DNA from: Spirochaetaceae bacterium
Lineage (GTDB): Bacteria > Spirochaetota > Spirochaetia > DSM-27196 > SKKC01
Reading direction: 5' to 3'
Assembly: GCA_003554375.1 (NCBI GenBank)
Contig: PWGF01000558.1
Span: 1 to 7,767, forward strand
Length of the DNA: 7,767 bases
How positions within the stretch are numbered: position 1 is the first letter of the stretch; the number at the start of each line of letters is the position of its first letter. Below are positions 1 to 5,639 of the stretch, one piece after another. A program made the translations under genes and the position numbers. The notes under the pieces were generated by a model. The model did not search any database and was not told the origin of the DNA. It was given only the letters and a program-made list of their open reading frames with translations.

Positions 1-1283
1 ACCTCCTCACCCTGGTAGATAAACGGGGTGCCCCATGATGTGAGGAGGAGCATGGCGAAGAGCTTCGCGCTTTTTCCCGGAAGCCACCGATCGTCGCCCA
101 AGACCGAAAGATGTCGCGGAAGATCGTGGTTGCTCCAGAACTGCGCGTCCCATCCGCGCCTCCCGAGCGAGCGATAGCGTTGTTGGAAGAGACGGCCGAT
201 CTCAGCCGGTGGGCGCCCGTGGAAACGGACGTGGTCGAACCGGAAGATGAGGTCGAGCTCTCGCCGGCGCTCGTCCACGTATTCGGCGGCGATGCGGGGC
301 GTCACCCCGCCGGTCTCACCGACCGCCGGCGTCCCGTTCGGCTCGAACACCGCTTCGCGCATCTCACGGAGGTAGTCGTGGGTCGCCGGGAGGTTGCAGT
401 AGCTCCGGAAGTGCGGTGAGGCGGTCCGCCCGGGCCGACCTCCCGACTCCGGCGCGTCGATGTACGCCTCGGGCTTGCCGATGTGGTGGACTGCATCGAG
501 CCGGAAGGCATCAACCCCGCGCTCGATCCAGAAGCGTGCGATGTCGTGCATTTCGGCCCGTACGTCAGGGTTACCCCAGTTGAGGTCCGGTTGCTTGGCG
601 GAGAAATGGTGCAGGTACCACATGCCGGTGCGCTCGTCGCGCGTCCATGCCGGTCCACCGAAGTAGCTGTCCCAGTTGTTCGGCGGAAGCTCTCCTGCGG
701 CCCCTTGCCCGTGCGCCCAGTGATACCAGGCACGGCGGGGGTTGTCTTTGGAGGCTGCCGACTCCACGAACCACGGGTGCTCGTCCGAAGTGTGGTTGAG
801 GACCAGGTCCATCATGATCCGGATTCCCAGCCCGTGCGCTCGCGCGACCAGCTCGTCGAACTCGTCCAATGTACCAAAGTCCCGGTGGACGTCCCGGTAG
901 TTCGAGACGTCATACCCGTTGTCGTGGTTCGGGCTGTCGCAGAATGGGCTCAGCCAGATCACGTCCACGCCCAGCTCCGCCAGATAGTCGAGCTTCCGAG
1001 TCACGCCCGGAAAGTCGCCGACCCCGTCGCCGTTCGTGTCCAGGAAGCTCCGCGTATAGATCTGGTATACGACCGCGTCCCGGATCCAGCTTGTCGCTCG
1101 CAGACCCCGCGGCTTCCGGTCGCCGCCTTTCCGATCGCCTCGTTGGCGACGGCCCCGTTGGTGATGGGCCCGTTGGTGATCGCTCCCTTGGCGATGGGCG
1201 CTGCGTGCTTCAGCCCGCGCCGGCACTCCGTTCCGGCGCTTTCCGATACCCGGTTTTCCCTTCGTGCTCATTAATGGCATCAT
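1..1283 (-). CDS. GH13 alpha-glucosidase / oligo-1,6-glucosidase-like enzyme (3' part beyond window)
   Basis: Reading leftward from ATG at 1283, 427 codons stay open to the window edge. The protein matches the GH13 oligo-1,6-glucosidase/alpha-glucosidase group (GH13_31-like), which hydrolyses short alpha-glucosides, normally in the cytoplasm. Visible motifs in order: VVYQIYTRSF; a DTNGDGVGD calcium-type loop; VIWLSPF; DLVLNHTSDEHPW (D159); QPDLNWGNP; FRLDAV with nucleophile D263; VGETGG with acid/base E323; SNHDLPR with D387; GTPFIYQGEE. All three catalytic carboxylates are present. Family members are about 550 residues, so roughly 150 are missing off the edge. Alternative starts are ATG 1280 and 1271; an in-frame TAA lies upstream. 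The catalytic domain begins only at W66, after an unusual basic, repetitive 65-residue leader; no signal peptide is seen. Residue 264 after the nucleophile is Ala, where oligo-1,6-glucosidases usually have Val, so specificity is open. Confidence 0.93.
   Translation of the reverse strand, partial: MMPLMSTKGKPGIGKRRNGVPARAEARSAHRQGSDHQRAHHQRGRRQRGDRKGGDRKPRGLRATSWIRDAVVYQIYTRSFLDTNGDGVGDFPGVTRKLDYLAELGVDVIWLSPFCDSPNHDNGYDVSNYRDVHRDFGTLDEFDELVARAHGLGIRIMMDLVLNHTSDEHPWFVESAASKDNPRRAWYHWAHGQGAAGELPPNNWDSYFGGPAWTRDERTGMWYLHHFSAKQPDLNWGNPDVRAEMHDIARFWIERGVDAFRLDAVHHIGKPEAYIDAPESGGRPGRTASPHFRSYCNLPATHDYLREMREAVFEPNGTPAVGETGGVTPRIAAEYVDERRRELDLIFRFDHVRFHGRPPAEIGRLFQQRYRSLGRRGWDAQFWSNHDLPRHLSVLGDDRWLPGKSAKLFAMLLLTSWGTPFIYQGEE
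1141..1200. repeat. Four tandem 15-bp units inside the GH13 5' coding region
   Basis: Four contiguous 15-bp units begin at 1141, 1156, 1171 and 1186 and share the core CSTTGGYGAY. Read on the minus strand they encode four pentapeptides (about residues 29-48) of the form [ASG][HDR][HR]Q[RG]. The period is a multiple of three, so copy-number change would not break the frame. The encoded stretch is highly basic and lies outside the catalytic barrel. Confidence 0.8.
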
Positions 1284-1300
1284 CCTTGTCGCGTTCGCGT

Positions 1301-1329
1301 GGTGAGCCGCGAATTATGCGCGGCTCACC
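1301..1329. promoter_or_regulatory. Palindromic operator candidate over the GH13 promoter -10 box
   Basis: A perfect inverted repeat: GGTGAGCCGCG (1301-1311), a 7-nt spacer AATTATG, then CGCGGCTCACC (1319-1329). The spacer carries the -10 hexamer of the GH13 promoter, and the arms cover the spacer region and the predicted start site. A dimeric repressor bound here would block RNA polymerase, a layout common for sugar-responsive control of glucosidase genes. No regulator gene is in the window. As RNA it would also fold as a hairpin, but there is no T-tract, so a terminator is unlikely. Confidence 0.55.
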
Positions 1330-1342
1330 GGGAGCGTGTCTA
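1313..1342 (-). promoter_or_regulatory. Sigma70-type promoter for the GH13 gene
   Basis: On the minus strand, TAGACA (1342-1337; 5 of 6 to TTGACA) is followed after 18 nt by CATAAT (1318-1313; 5 of 6 to TATAAT). This predicts a transcript start near 1306 and a leader of about 20 nt before the ATG cluster at 1283/1280/1271. An AAGG at 1287-1284 is the only Shine-Dalgarno candidate. The promoter position supports the long N-terminal form of the enzyme. Confidence 0.6.
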
Positions 1343-1422
1343 CGCATCAGTTGGCCCGCCCCGGGGCTCCGCCGCGCCGGCACCTGCCCACGCCGCCTGA
1401 GGAGGACGGAGTTCCCCCGGGG

Positions 1423-1481
1423 CCGAAGGGCCGCGGGGCTGCGGGACCCCGGGACTGCGGGACCGAAGGGCTGCGGGGCTG
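1423..1481. repeat. G-rich imperfect direct repeats upstream of the flavin reductase-like gene
   Basis: CCGAAGGGCYGCGGGGCTG occurs at 1423-1441 and again at 1463-1481 with one mismatch in 19. The space between is filled by related CTGCGGGAC-type units. The tract is purine-skewed on the plus strand and ends about 40 nt before the gene start. I see no promoter inside it and no convincing plus-strand promoter between 1284 and 1523. Confidence 0.6.
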
Positions 1482-1523
1482 AAGGGCTCGGGCCCGAATT
1501 GCTCTGAGAGGGAGGAGAAAACG

Positions 1524-2150
1524 ATGGAGATAGATCCCAACAAGCTCGATCCCGGAAGCGCGCACAAGCTTCTCATCGGATCCGTCGTGCCCAGACCAAT
1601 TGCATGGATTACCACCCTCGCCGAGGACGGCTCGGTGAACGTGGCCCCGTTTAGCTTCTTCAACGGCGTGTGCTCGAGCCCGCCGACGGTATCGGTAAGC
1701 TTCAGCTACAATCCGCAGAGCGCCGATCACAAGAAGGACTCTCTCGCTCACATCCAACGGCTCGGAGAGTTCGTGGTGCACGTGGCAACCGAGCGTCACG
1801 CCGACGCCATGAACAAGAGCTCGGCCGATTTCCCGCGCGAGGTCGGCGAAGCCGGCTACCTCGGCCTAAGGACCGTTCCCAGCAGCGTCGTCTCGGTGCC
1901 GCGCCTGACCGAAGCTCCGGCGGCCCTCGAGTGCAGCCTGCTCCAAGAGGTCCCCGTCGGAAGTGGTCCGGGAAGCGCAACCGTCGTGTTAGGACGAGTA
2001 GAACGCGTCTACCTCGAAGACGGCCTTGCCGACGAGCGCCTCCGCGTCGATATTCGCCGGCTCGGCCCTCTCGCCAGGCTCGGCGGTGACGACTACTGCT
2101 CCGTGGGCGAGATTATGACGCTCCCGCGTCCGCGCTACCGCGATCTGTGA
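1524..2150 (+). CDS. Flavin reductase-like domain protein (FMN-binding split barrel, DIM6/NTAB type)
   Basis: A 208-residue protein of about the usual length for the flavin reductase-like domain family. These cytoplasmic proteins bind FMN in a split beta-barrel and often reduce flavin or act with a partner oxygenase. Evidence: the N-terminal signature VVPRPIAWITT (residues 21-31), then DGSVNVAPFSFFNGVCSSPP, then a strand of the form TVSVSFS, which together form the flavin phosphate pocket of this family. The middle (EFVVHVATERHADAMNKSSADFP) and a later APAALECSLLQE strand also fit. A strong GGAGGAG at 1511-1517, 6 nt before ATG, sets the start. It is divergent from the GH13 gene and upstream of the riboswitch, so it appears transcribed separately from the riboflavin operon although its cofactor is that operon's product. 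The precise substrate cannot be read from sequence. Confidence 0.88.
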   Translation: MEIDPNKLDPGSAHKLLIGSVVPRPIAWITTLAEDGSVNVAPFSFFNGVCSSPPTVSVSFSYNPQSADHKKDSLAHIQRLGEFVVHVATERHADAMNKSSADFPREVGEAGYLGLRTVPSSVVSVPRLTEAPAALECSLLQEVPVGSGPGSATVVLGRVERVYLEDGLADERLRVDIRRLGPLARLGGDDYCSVGEIMTLPRPRYRDL

Positions 2151-2423
2151 CCCAAGGAGCGTGAGGGGAGGATTGTTGGTGGATTTTCCGGAGGGCTGGG
2201 TCCTCCCATCTCAAGAATCCGGGCGTTCCTCCGGGCCGAGCCCCACGTCCGTGCCGATGCTTCCCACCGCCGCCGCCGACAATCTCCCGCTCTATACCAG
2301 GCCCCACCTCCGTGGCGATGCTCCACCGTACCCCGTGCCTACGCCGCCGTCCTCCGCGCAGCGCGGCGTACGGCGTGAGCGCCTCGCCGGGGCGGCCGTC
2401 CGCTTTCGGCATCCCGGCGCTTC
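2151..2423. other. Intergenic region with an imperfect direct repeat
   Basis: No convincing protein gene here. A segment of about 28 bp beginning GCCCCACSTCCGTGSCGATGCT occurs at 2240-2269 and 2301-2328, differing by two substitutions and a 2-nt gap. GGGAGGA (2166-2172) can pair with TCCTCCC (2201-2207) just after the flavin reductase-like gene, and CCGCGC/GCGCGG (2354-2366) is a tight GC hairpin. Neither is followed by a T-tract, so no intrinsic terminator is called. Confidence 0.5.
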
Positions 2424-2450
2424 TTGACGATCGTCTCAAAAAGCTACATT
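2424..2450 (+). promoter_or_regulatory. Promoter of the riboflavin operon
   Basis: TTGACG (2424-2429) is followed after 15 nt by TACATT (2445-2450), with a further TATACA at 2452-2457. Initiation 7-9 nt after TACATT falls at 2457-2459, right at the first base pairs of the riboswitch, where a riboswitch promoter should place it. The region is clearly more A+T-rich than its surroundings. A perfect 10-bp palindrome GACGATCGTC (2426-2435) overlaps the -35 box. Confidence 0.55.
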
Positions 2451-2459
2451 CTATACACG

Positions 2460-2610
2460 GTATCTTCGGGGCAAGGTGACCCGGCCGCTCCGGCAGGCGG
2501 GGATTCCTGACCGGCGGTGACAGCCCGCGATTCCTACCCGATCGTGACAACGGGGGAGGGAACCGGTGGAATTCCGGTGCCGACGGTACAGTCCGGATGG
2601 GAGAAGATGC
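2460..2610 (+). promoter_or_regulatory. FMN riboswitch (RFN element)
   Basis: This RNA aptamer binds FMN and shuts down riboflavin genes when FMN is plentiful. The conserved blocks are unmistakable and in order: ATCTTCGGGGCAAGGTGA (2462 on); GACCGGCGGT (2509-2518); AGCCCGCGA (2522-2530); CCGGTGGAATTCCGG (2563-2577); GCCGACGGTACAGTCCGGAT (2579 on); GGGAGAAG to 2606. Closing helix P1 pairs GTATCTTC (2460-2467) with GAAGATGC (2603-2610), including one G-T wobble. P2 carries an extra apical stem of about 25 nt (2477-2505). It stands directly before ribD, with an attenuator hairpin in between. Confidence 0.97.
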
Positions 2611-2618
2611 ACGCACTG

Positions 2619-2664
2619 CGGCGCGCTCGGCTCGGGCGCGTTCGGATCCCCGCGCGCCGGTTTT
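2619..2664 (+). terminator. Attenuator terminator in the riboswitch expression platform
   Basis: A perfect 8-bp GC stem, CGGCGCGC (2619-2626) with GCGCGCCG (2652-2659), is followed by GTTTT (2660-2664). It lies between the aptamer and ribD, where an FMN-dependent terminator is expected. The U-tract is short, so termination may be partial. A second layer is possible: CTCCC (2699-2703) can pair with GGGAG (2735-2739) in the ribD ribosome binding site. Confidence 0.6.
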
Positions 2665-2744
2665 CGGTAGCGCTCTCCATCCCGCCGCTTGCACGCTGCT
2701 CCCACTCAATACGACATTGCTCAGCCCCGAGGTTGGGAGGATCG

Positions 2745-4184
2745 ATGGACGACCGCTCGTACATGGAGCGCGCGCTCGAGCTGGCTCGGCGCGGAACGGG
2801 GCAGGCCTCTCCAAACCCCTTGGTCGGTGCGCTCGTGGTACGTGACGGCGATGTGATTGCGGAGGGGTGGCATGAGCGCTGCGGTGCTCCGCATGCGGAG
2901 GCCATGGCGCTGGGCAAAGCGGGAGATCGCGCTCGCGGAGCTACCCTCTACTGCACGCTTGAGCCGTGTTGCCATAACACACCGGGAAAGCGAACGCCTC
3001 CCTGCACCGACGCGATCATCCGGGCGGGGGTTGCGCGCGTGGTATGCGCGACCCTCGATCCCAATCCGCTCGTGTCCGGGGGCGGAGTGAAGAAGCTCGA
3101 GGACGCGGGGATTCAGGTCGAAGTCGGTGTGGACGCGGTAGAGGCGCGCAAGCTCAACGAGCCGTTTTTCGTCTGGGTTCGTGAGCGGAGGCCGTTCGTG
3201 CACATGAAAGTAGCTCAGACCATGGACGGACGGATTGCGGCGGCAAGCGGCGACTCGCAGTGGGTGACCGGCATAGAAGCGCGAACGGAGGTGCATCGCC
3301 TGCGTGCCTCCTGTGACGCCGTGCTCATCGGCTCCGGGACCGTGTTCTCCGACGACCCCTCGCTCACCGTTCGGCACGTGGAGGGGCGCAATCCGATACG
3401 GGTCATCCTCGATAGCGAGCTCCGCACACCGCCGGAGGCGCGCGTGGTAACCGACGGCGCCGCACCCACGATCATCGCACACGCGGCGCGCGATGCCGGC
3501 GCAGCCGATCGGGCCGCTGCGCTCGAGCGGCCCGGCGTGGAAACGGTGCAGCTGGACTCGTACGGGGGCATCGCAGACTTGAGCGGGCGCGACCGCCCGG
3601 CCCGCGGCGAGCCGGCGGAGGAGCCGGCCCGATTCAAACGCGTGACGGCGAGCGCGGTGCCGGCGGCGAGCGGCATGAGCGGAAGCGGCACGGGGCGTAA
3701 CGCCGGCTTCTCTTCGGAACGGCCGCGCGGCGCCGAAGCGTCGCGGGCGCCTGAGTCGCCGCGGGCGCCGGAACCATCGCGCACCTCGGAGCCGCCGGGC
3801 GAACCGGAACGGCCGCGCGCCGCCCGGCCCGGTTTGGATACCGGAGGGAGAGTAGCGATCGAGGAGCTGCTGGACGTCCTCGGAGCACGCGACATCACGA
3901 GCGTGCTCGTGGAGGGCGGCGCGACCGTCTTCACGTCGTTCTTGGCTGCAGGCTGCGTGGATCGCCTGTCGGTCTTTTTCGCGCCGAAGGTGCTGGGAGC
4001 GGGAATTTCGGCAATCGGAGATCTTGGGGCTCGCGCGATGAGCGATGCGCGGGAGCTCGTCTATTCCGAGGTACGAAGGTTCGGTGAGGATCTCCTGGTA
4101 ACCGGACTGTTCGATCCGGATCGCATCTATGACGGGCTGGGACCGGTTCGGAAGGTGGAGACGCATGTTTACGGGACTCATTGA
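2745..4184 (+). CDS. ribD: Bifunctional diaminohydroxyphosphoribosylaminopyrimidine deaminase / 5-amino-6-(5-phosphoribosylamino)uracil reductase
   Basis: RibD performs steps two and three of riboflavin synthesis: deamination of the GTP-derived pyrimidine, then NADPH-dependent reduction of its ribosyl chain. The N-terminal deaminase shows SPNPLVGALVV, the zinc site H50-A-E52, EPC75-CH and PPC87, and DPNPLVSGGG. The reductase shows KVAQTMDGRIAAASGDSQWVTG, EVHRLRASCDAVLIGSGTV and DDPSLTVR, and ends with ITSVLVEGGATVF and a KVLGAG strand. It has 479 residues against about 365 usually. The excess is a Pro/Arg/Glu/Ala-rich insert at about residues 276-366, just before GRVAIEELLDVL. The zinc loop C75-C87 is three residues longer than in E. 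coli RibD. The start at 2745 has GGGAGG at 2735-2740 and matches the family N-terminus (MDDRSYMERALELA). The gene overlaps ribE by 20 nt. Confidence 0.96.
   Translation: MDDRSYMERALELARRGTGQASPNPLVGALVVRDGDVIAEGWHERCGAPHAEAMALGKAGDRARGATLYCTLEPCCHNTPGKRTPPCTDAIIRAGVARVVCATLDPNPLVSGGGVKKLEDAGIQVEVGVDAVEARKLNEPFFVWVRERRPFVHMKVAQTMDGRIAAASGDSQWVTGIEARTEVHRLRASCDAVLIGSGTVFSDDPSLTVRHVEGRNPIRVILDSELRTPPEARVVTDGAAPTIIAHAARDAGAADRAAALERPGVETVQLDSYGGIADLSGRDRPARGEPAEEPARFKRVTASAVPAASGMSGSGTGRNAGFSSERPRGAEASRAPESPRAPEPSRTSEPPGEPERPRAARPGLDTGGRVAIEELLDVLGARDITSVLVEGGATVFTSFLAAGCVDRLSVFFAPKVLGAGISAIGDLGARAMSDARELVYSEVRRFGEDLLVTGLFDPDRIYDGLGPVRKVETHVYGTH
3717..3824 (+). repeat. Six degenerate 18-bp tandem units coding for a hexapeptide repeat in RibD
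   Basis: Six consecutive 18-bp units encode ERPRGA, EASRAP, ESPRAP, EPSRTS, EPPGEP and ERPRAA, consensus E-x-[SP]-R-x-x (RibD residues 325-360). Upstream in the same insert are two hairpin-forming GC elements: CGGGCG/CGCCCG (3584-3599) and GCCGGC/GCCGGC (3611-3628). The stretch looks disordered and lies between strands of the reductase domain. Confidence 0.75.
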
Positions 4185-4932
4185 GGAGATCGGCACGGTA
4201 CGAGCGGTTCGCCCTATCTCCGGGGGAGTACGGATCGAGATCGAAGCGCCGCGAGTGGCAGGCGGCTGCGAGATCGGCGACTCGATCGATATCGACGGAG
4301 CATGCCAGACGGTGGTTCGCGTAATGCCGCCGCGTTTCACGGTGGAAGCGGTGGGCGAGACTCTGGAGAAGACGACGCTTGGAGACCTCAAGCAGGGCCG
4401 CCGGGTGCACCTCGAACGGGCAATGCGCGCGGGTGATCGCATGGGCGGCCACCTTGTCCAAGGGCACGTGAGCGGGGTCGGCGTTGTCCGCAGCGCCGTG
4501 AAGCGCGGGGACAACTGGTTGCTGTCGATCGGTATGGGACCGGAGCTTCTGGAGCTCATGGTCCCCGAGGGCTCGGTGGCGCTCGACGGGGTAAGTCTCA
4601 CCGTAGCGACTGTCGACGACGAAGGTATCGAGATCAGCATCGTTCCACACACCGCCGCGCAGACGCTTCTGGTCCAAAAAGGCGCCGGAGCGCCGGTGAA
4701 TATCGAGACGGACATCATCGGCCGGTACGTCCGGCGGTTCGTCGGCGCGTACACCCGCCGGCCCGTTGCGCAGGGGCGCACGGGTGCGCCGCGCACCGAT
4801 GAAGGCCGGGAGACCGCCGGGCACGGTCCTCGGTCCGGATTATCCGACGGCTCCGGGACCGGGAGTTCCGGGTCCGGTGAGAGCTCCGGCGGGCTGACGC
4901 GCGAGAAGCTCGCCGAATGGGGGTACGCATGA
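4165..4932 (+). CDS. ribE: Riboflavin synthase alpha chain, with low-complexity C-terminal insert
   Basis: This enzyme dismutates two molecules of 6,7-dimethyl-8-ribityllumazine to riboflavin, the last step of the pathway. It begins with the canonical MFTGLIEEIG and has two lumazine-binding repeats. The first contains IDIDGACQTV (C47). The second begins near residue 94 with GGHLVQGHVSGVG and includes PEGSVALDGVSLTV (133-147) and VNIETDIIGRYVRRF (ending at F192). It has 255 residues where about 200-215 is typical. Residues 193-243 are a Gly/Ser/Arg-rich insert, after which the normal family ending LTREKLAEWGYA resumes. The start at 4165 lies inside ribD, preceded by GGTGGAG (4154-4160), which implies translational coupling. 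Its stop overlaps the ribB start as ATGA. Confidence 0.95.
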   Translation: MFTGLIEEIGTVRAVRPISGGVRIEIEAPRVAGGCEIGDSIDIDGACQTVVRVMPPRFTVEAVGETLEKTTLGDLKQGRRVHLERAMRAGDRMGGHLVQGHVSGVGVVRSAVKRGDNWLLSIGMGPELLELMVPEGSVALDGVSLTVATVDDEGIEISIVPHTAAQTLLVQKGAGAPVNIETDIIGRYVRRFVGAYTRRPVAQGRTGAPRTDEGRETAGHGPRSGLSDGSGTGSSGSGESSGGLTREKLAEWGYA

Positions 4933-5558
4933 GAACTGCAACGAACGTGAGTCACAAGATGGCCCAGGCGTACGCCGAGCTCCGAGCGGGGCGGCCGATC
5001 ATCGTGGTCGATGACTTCGATCGCGAAAACGAGGGTGACTTCATTGTCGCGGCGCGCGGCATCACCCCGGACGTGGTGAATCTGCTTGCTGCGCGCGGGC
5101 GCGGGCTCATCTGTGTTGCTCTGACGGAGCAGCGGGCTCGGGAACTCGATCTACCCCTGCAGGTCCCGGAGGATGAAAACAAGGCGCTGCTCGGCACGCG
5201 CTTCACCGTGACGGTGGACGCGATCGAGGGAACCACGACGGGGATCTCAGCGTACGATCGTGCCCGGACGATCGATCTCCTTGCGGACGAGAGCGCGTGC
5301 CCGGAGGATTTTGCGCGGCCCGGCCATGTCTTCCCGATAATCGCGGTGGATGGCGGGCTCGAGCGGCGGCGGGGGCATACCGAGGCCACGGTCGCGCTGA
5401 TGCGGCTTGCCGGTCTTCCCCCGGTCGGCGTGTTGTGCGAGATTATGGCGGACGACGGATCGATGGCGCGCCTGCCGGAGCTGGAGCGAATCGGCGAGGA
5501 GCTGGGGATCATGCTACTATCGGTCGAAGAGATCGCCGCTCTGGAAACACGAGATTGA
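4929..5558 (+). CDS. ribB: 3,4-dihydroxy-2-butanone 4-phosphate synthase (stand-alone)
   Basis: RibB converts ribulose 5-phosphate to 3,4-dihydroxy-2-butanone 4-phosphate plus formate, supplying the four-carbon unit for lumazine. Hallmarks: VVDDFDRENEGDFI with metal-binding acidic residues E33/E35/D37; FTVTVDAIEGTTTGISAYDRA; RPGHVFPI; RRGHTEATV with metal-ligand H150; GVLCEIMADDGSMAR. Its 209 residues are the full length of a single-domain RibB. No GTP cyclohydrolase II domain follows, unlike the RibBA fusion common in ribD-ribE-ribBA-ribH operons. The start at 4929 is chosen because ATGA couples it to the ribE stop and GGGG lies 5 nt upstream. ATG 4917, in the same frame, is the alternative. 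Confidence 0.95.
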   Translation: MRTATNVSHKMAQAYAELRAGRPIIVVDDFDRENEGDFIVAARGITPDVVNLLAARGRGLICVALTEQRARELDLPLQVPEDENKALLGTRFTVTVDAIEGTTTGISAYDRARTIDLLADESACPEDFARPGHVFPIIAVDGGLERRRGHTEATVALMRLAGLPPVGVLCEIMADDGSMARLPELERIGEELGIMLLSVEEIAALETRD

Positions 5559-5576
5559 CAGGTACCGGTTCGCCAC

Positions 5577-5639
5577 ATGGACTGTGTGGAGATCGGATTC
5601 CGTACGGATCAGATGATGGACCGCCGGAGGCAGAAATAG
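5577..5639 (+). CDS. Possible 20-codon ORF after ribB (weak)
   Basis: An ATG 18 nt after the ribB stop opens 20 codons (MDCVEIGF...RRRQK) ending at TAG. It is in the same reading frame as ribB, so TGA read-through would also add it, with six further residues, to RibB. No good ribosome binding site precedes it and I recognise no family. It could be a leader peptide for the RNA region that follows, or chance. Confidence 0.15.
   Translation: MDCVEIGFRTDQMMDRRRQK

Noticed and set aside
1..1283. Trehalose synthase as an alternative identity for the GH13 gene (because of RLDAV)
   Set aside because: The segment around the acid/base, VGETGGVTPRIAAEYV..RRRELDLIFRFDH, and the NTD motifs follow the oligo-1,6-glucosidase group more closely.
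483..1507. Open frames on the plus strand (483-1274 and 869-1507)
   Set aside because: They are antisense to the GH13 gene, whose minus-strand translation contains every family motif. Their translations are low-complexity Arg/Pro/Val-rich.
2166..2207. Hairpin GGGAGGA/TCCTCCC as a terminator for the flavin reductase-like gene
   Set aside because: The loop is 28 nt and no T-tract follows, so there is no support for intrinsic termination.
2161..2427. An 88-codon plus-strand frame between the flavin reductase-like gene and the riboswitch
   Set aside because: It is Pro/Ser/Arg-rich and resembles no family. It overlaps the direct repeat and runs into the riboflavin promoter.
2517..2744. An N-terminal extension of ribD starting within the riboswitch
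   Set aside because: The frame is open by chance through the aptamer. RibD homology, GGGAGG and the family N-terminus all place the start at 2745.
2721..4955. A 744-codon open frame on the minus strand opposite ribD and ribE
   Set aside because: It lies antisense to two unmistakable enzymes. Long antisense frames are common in GC-rich genes, and its translation resembles no protein family.
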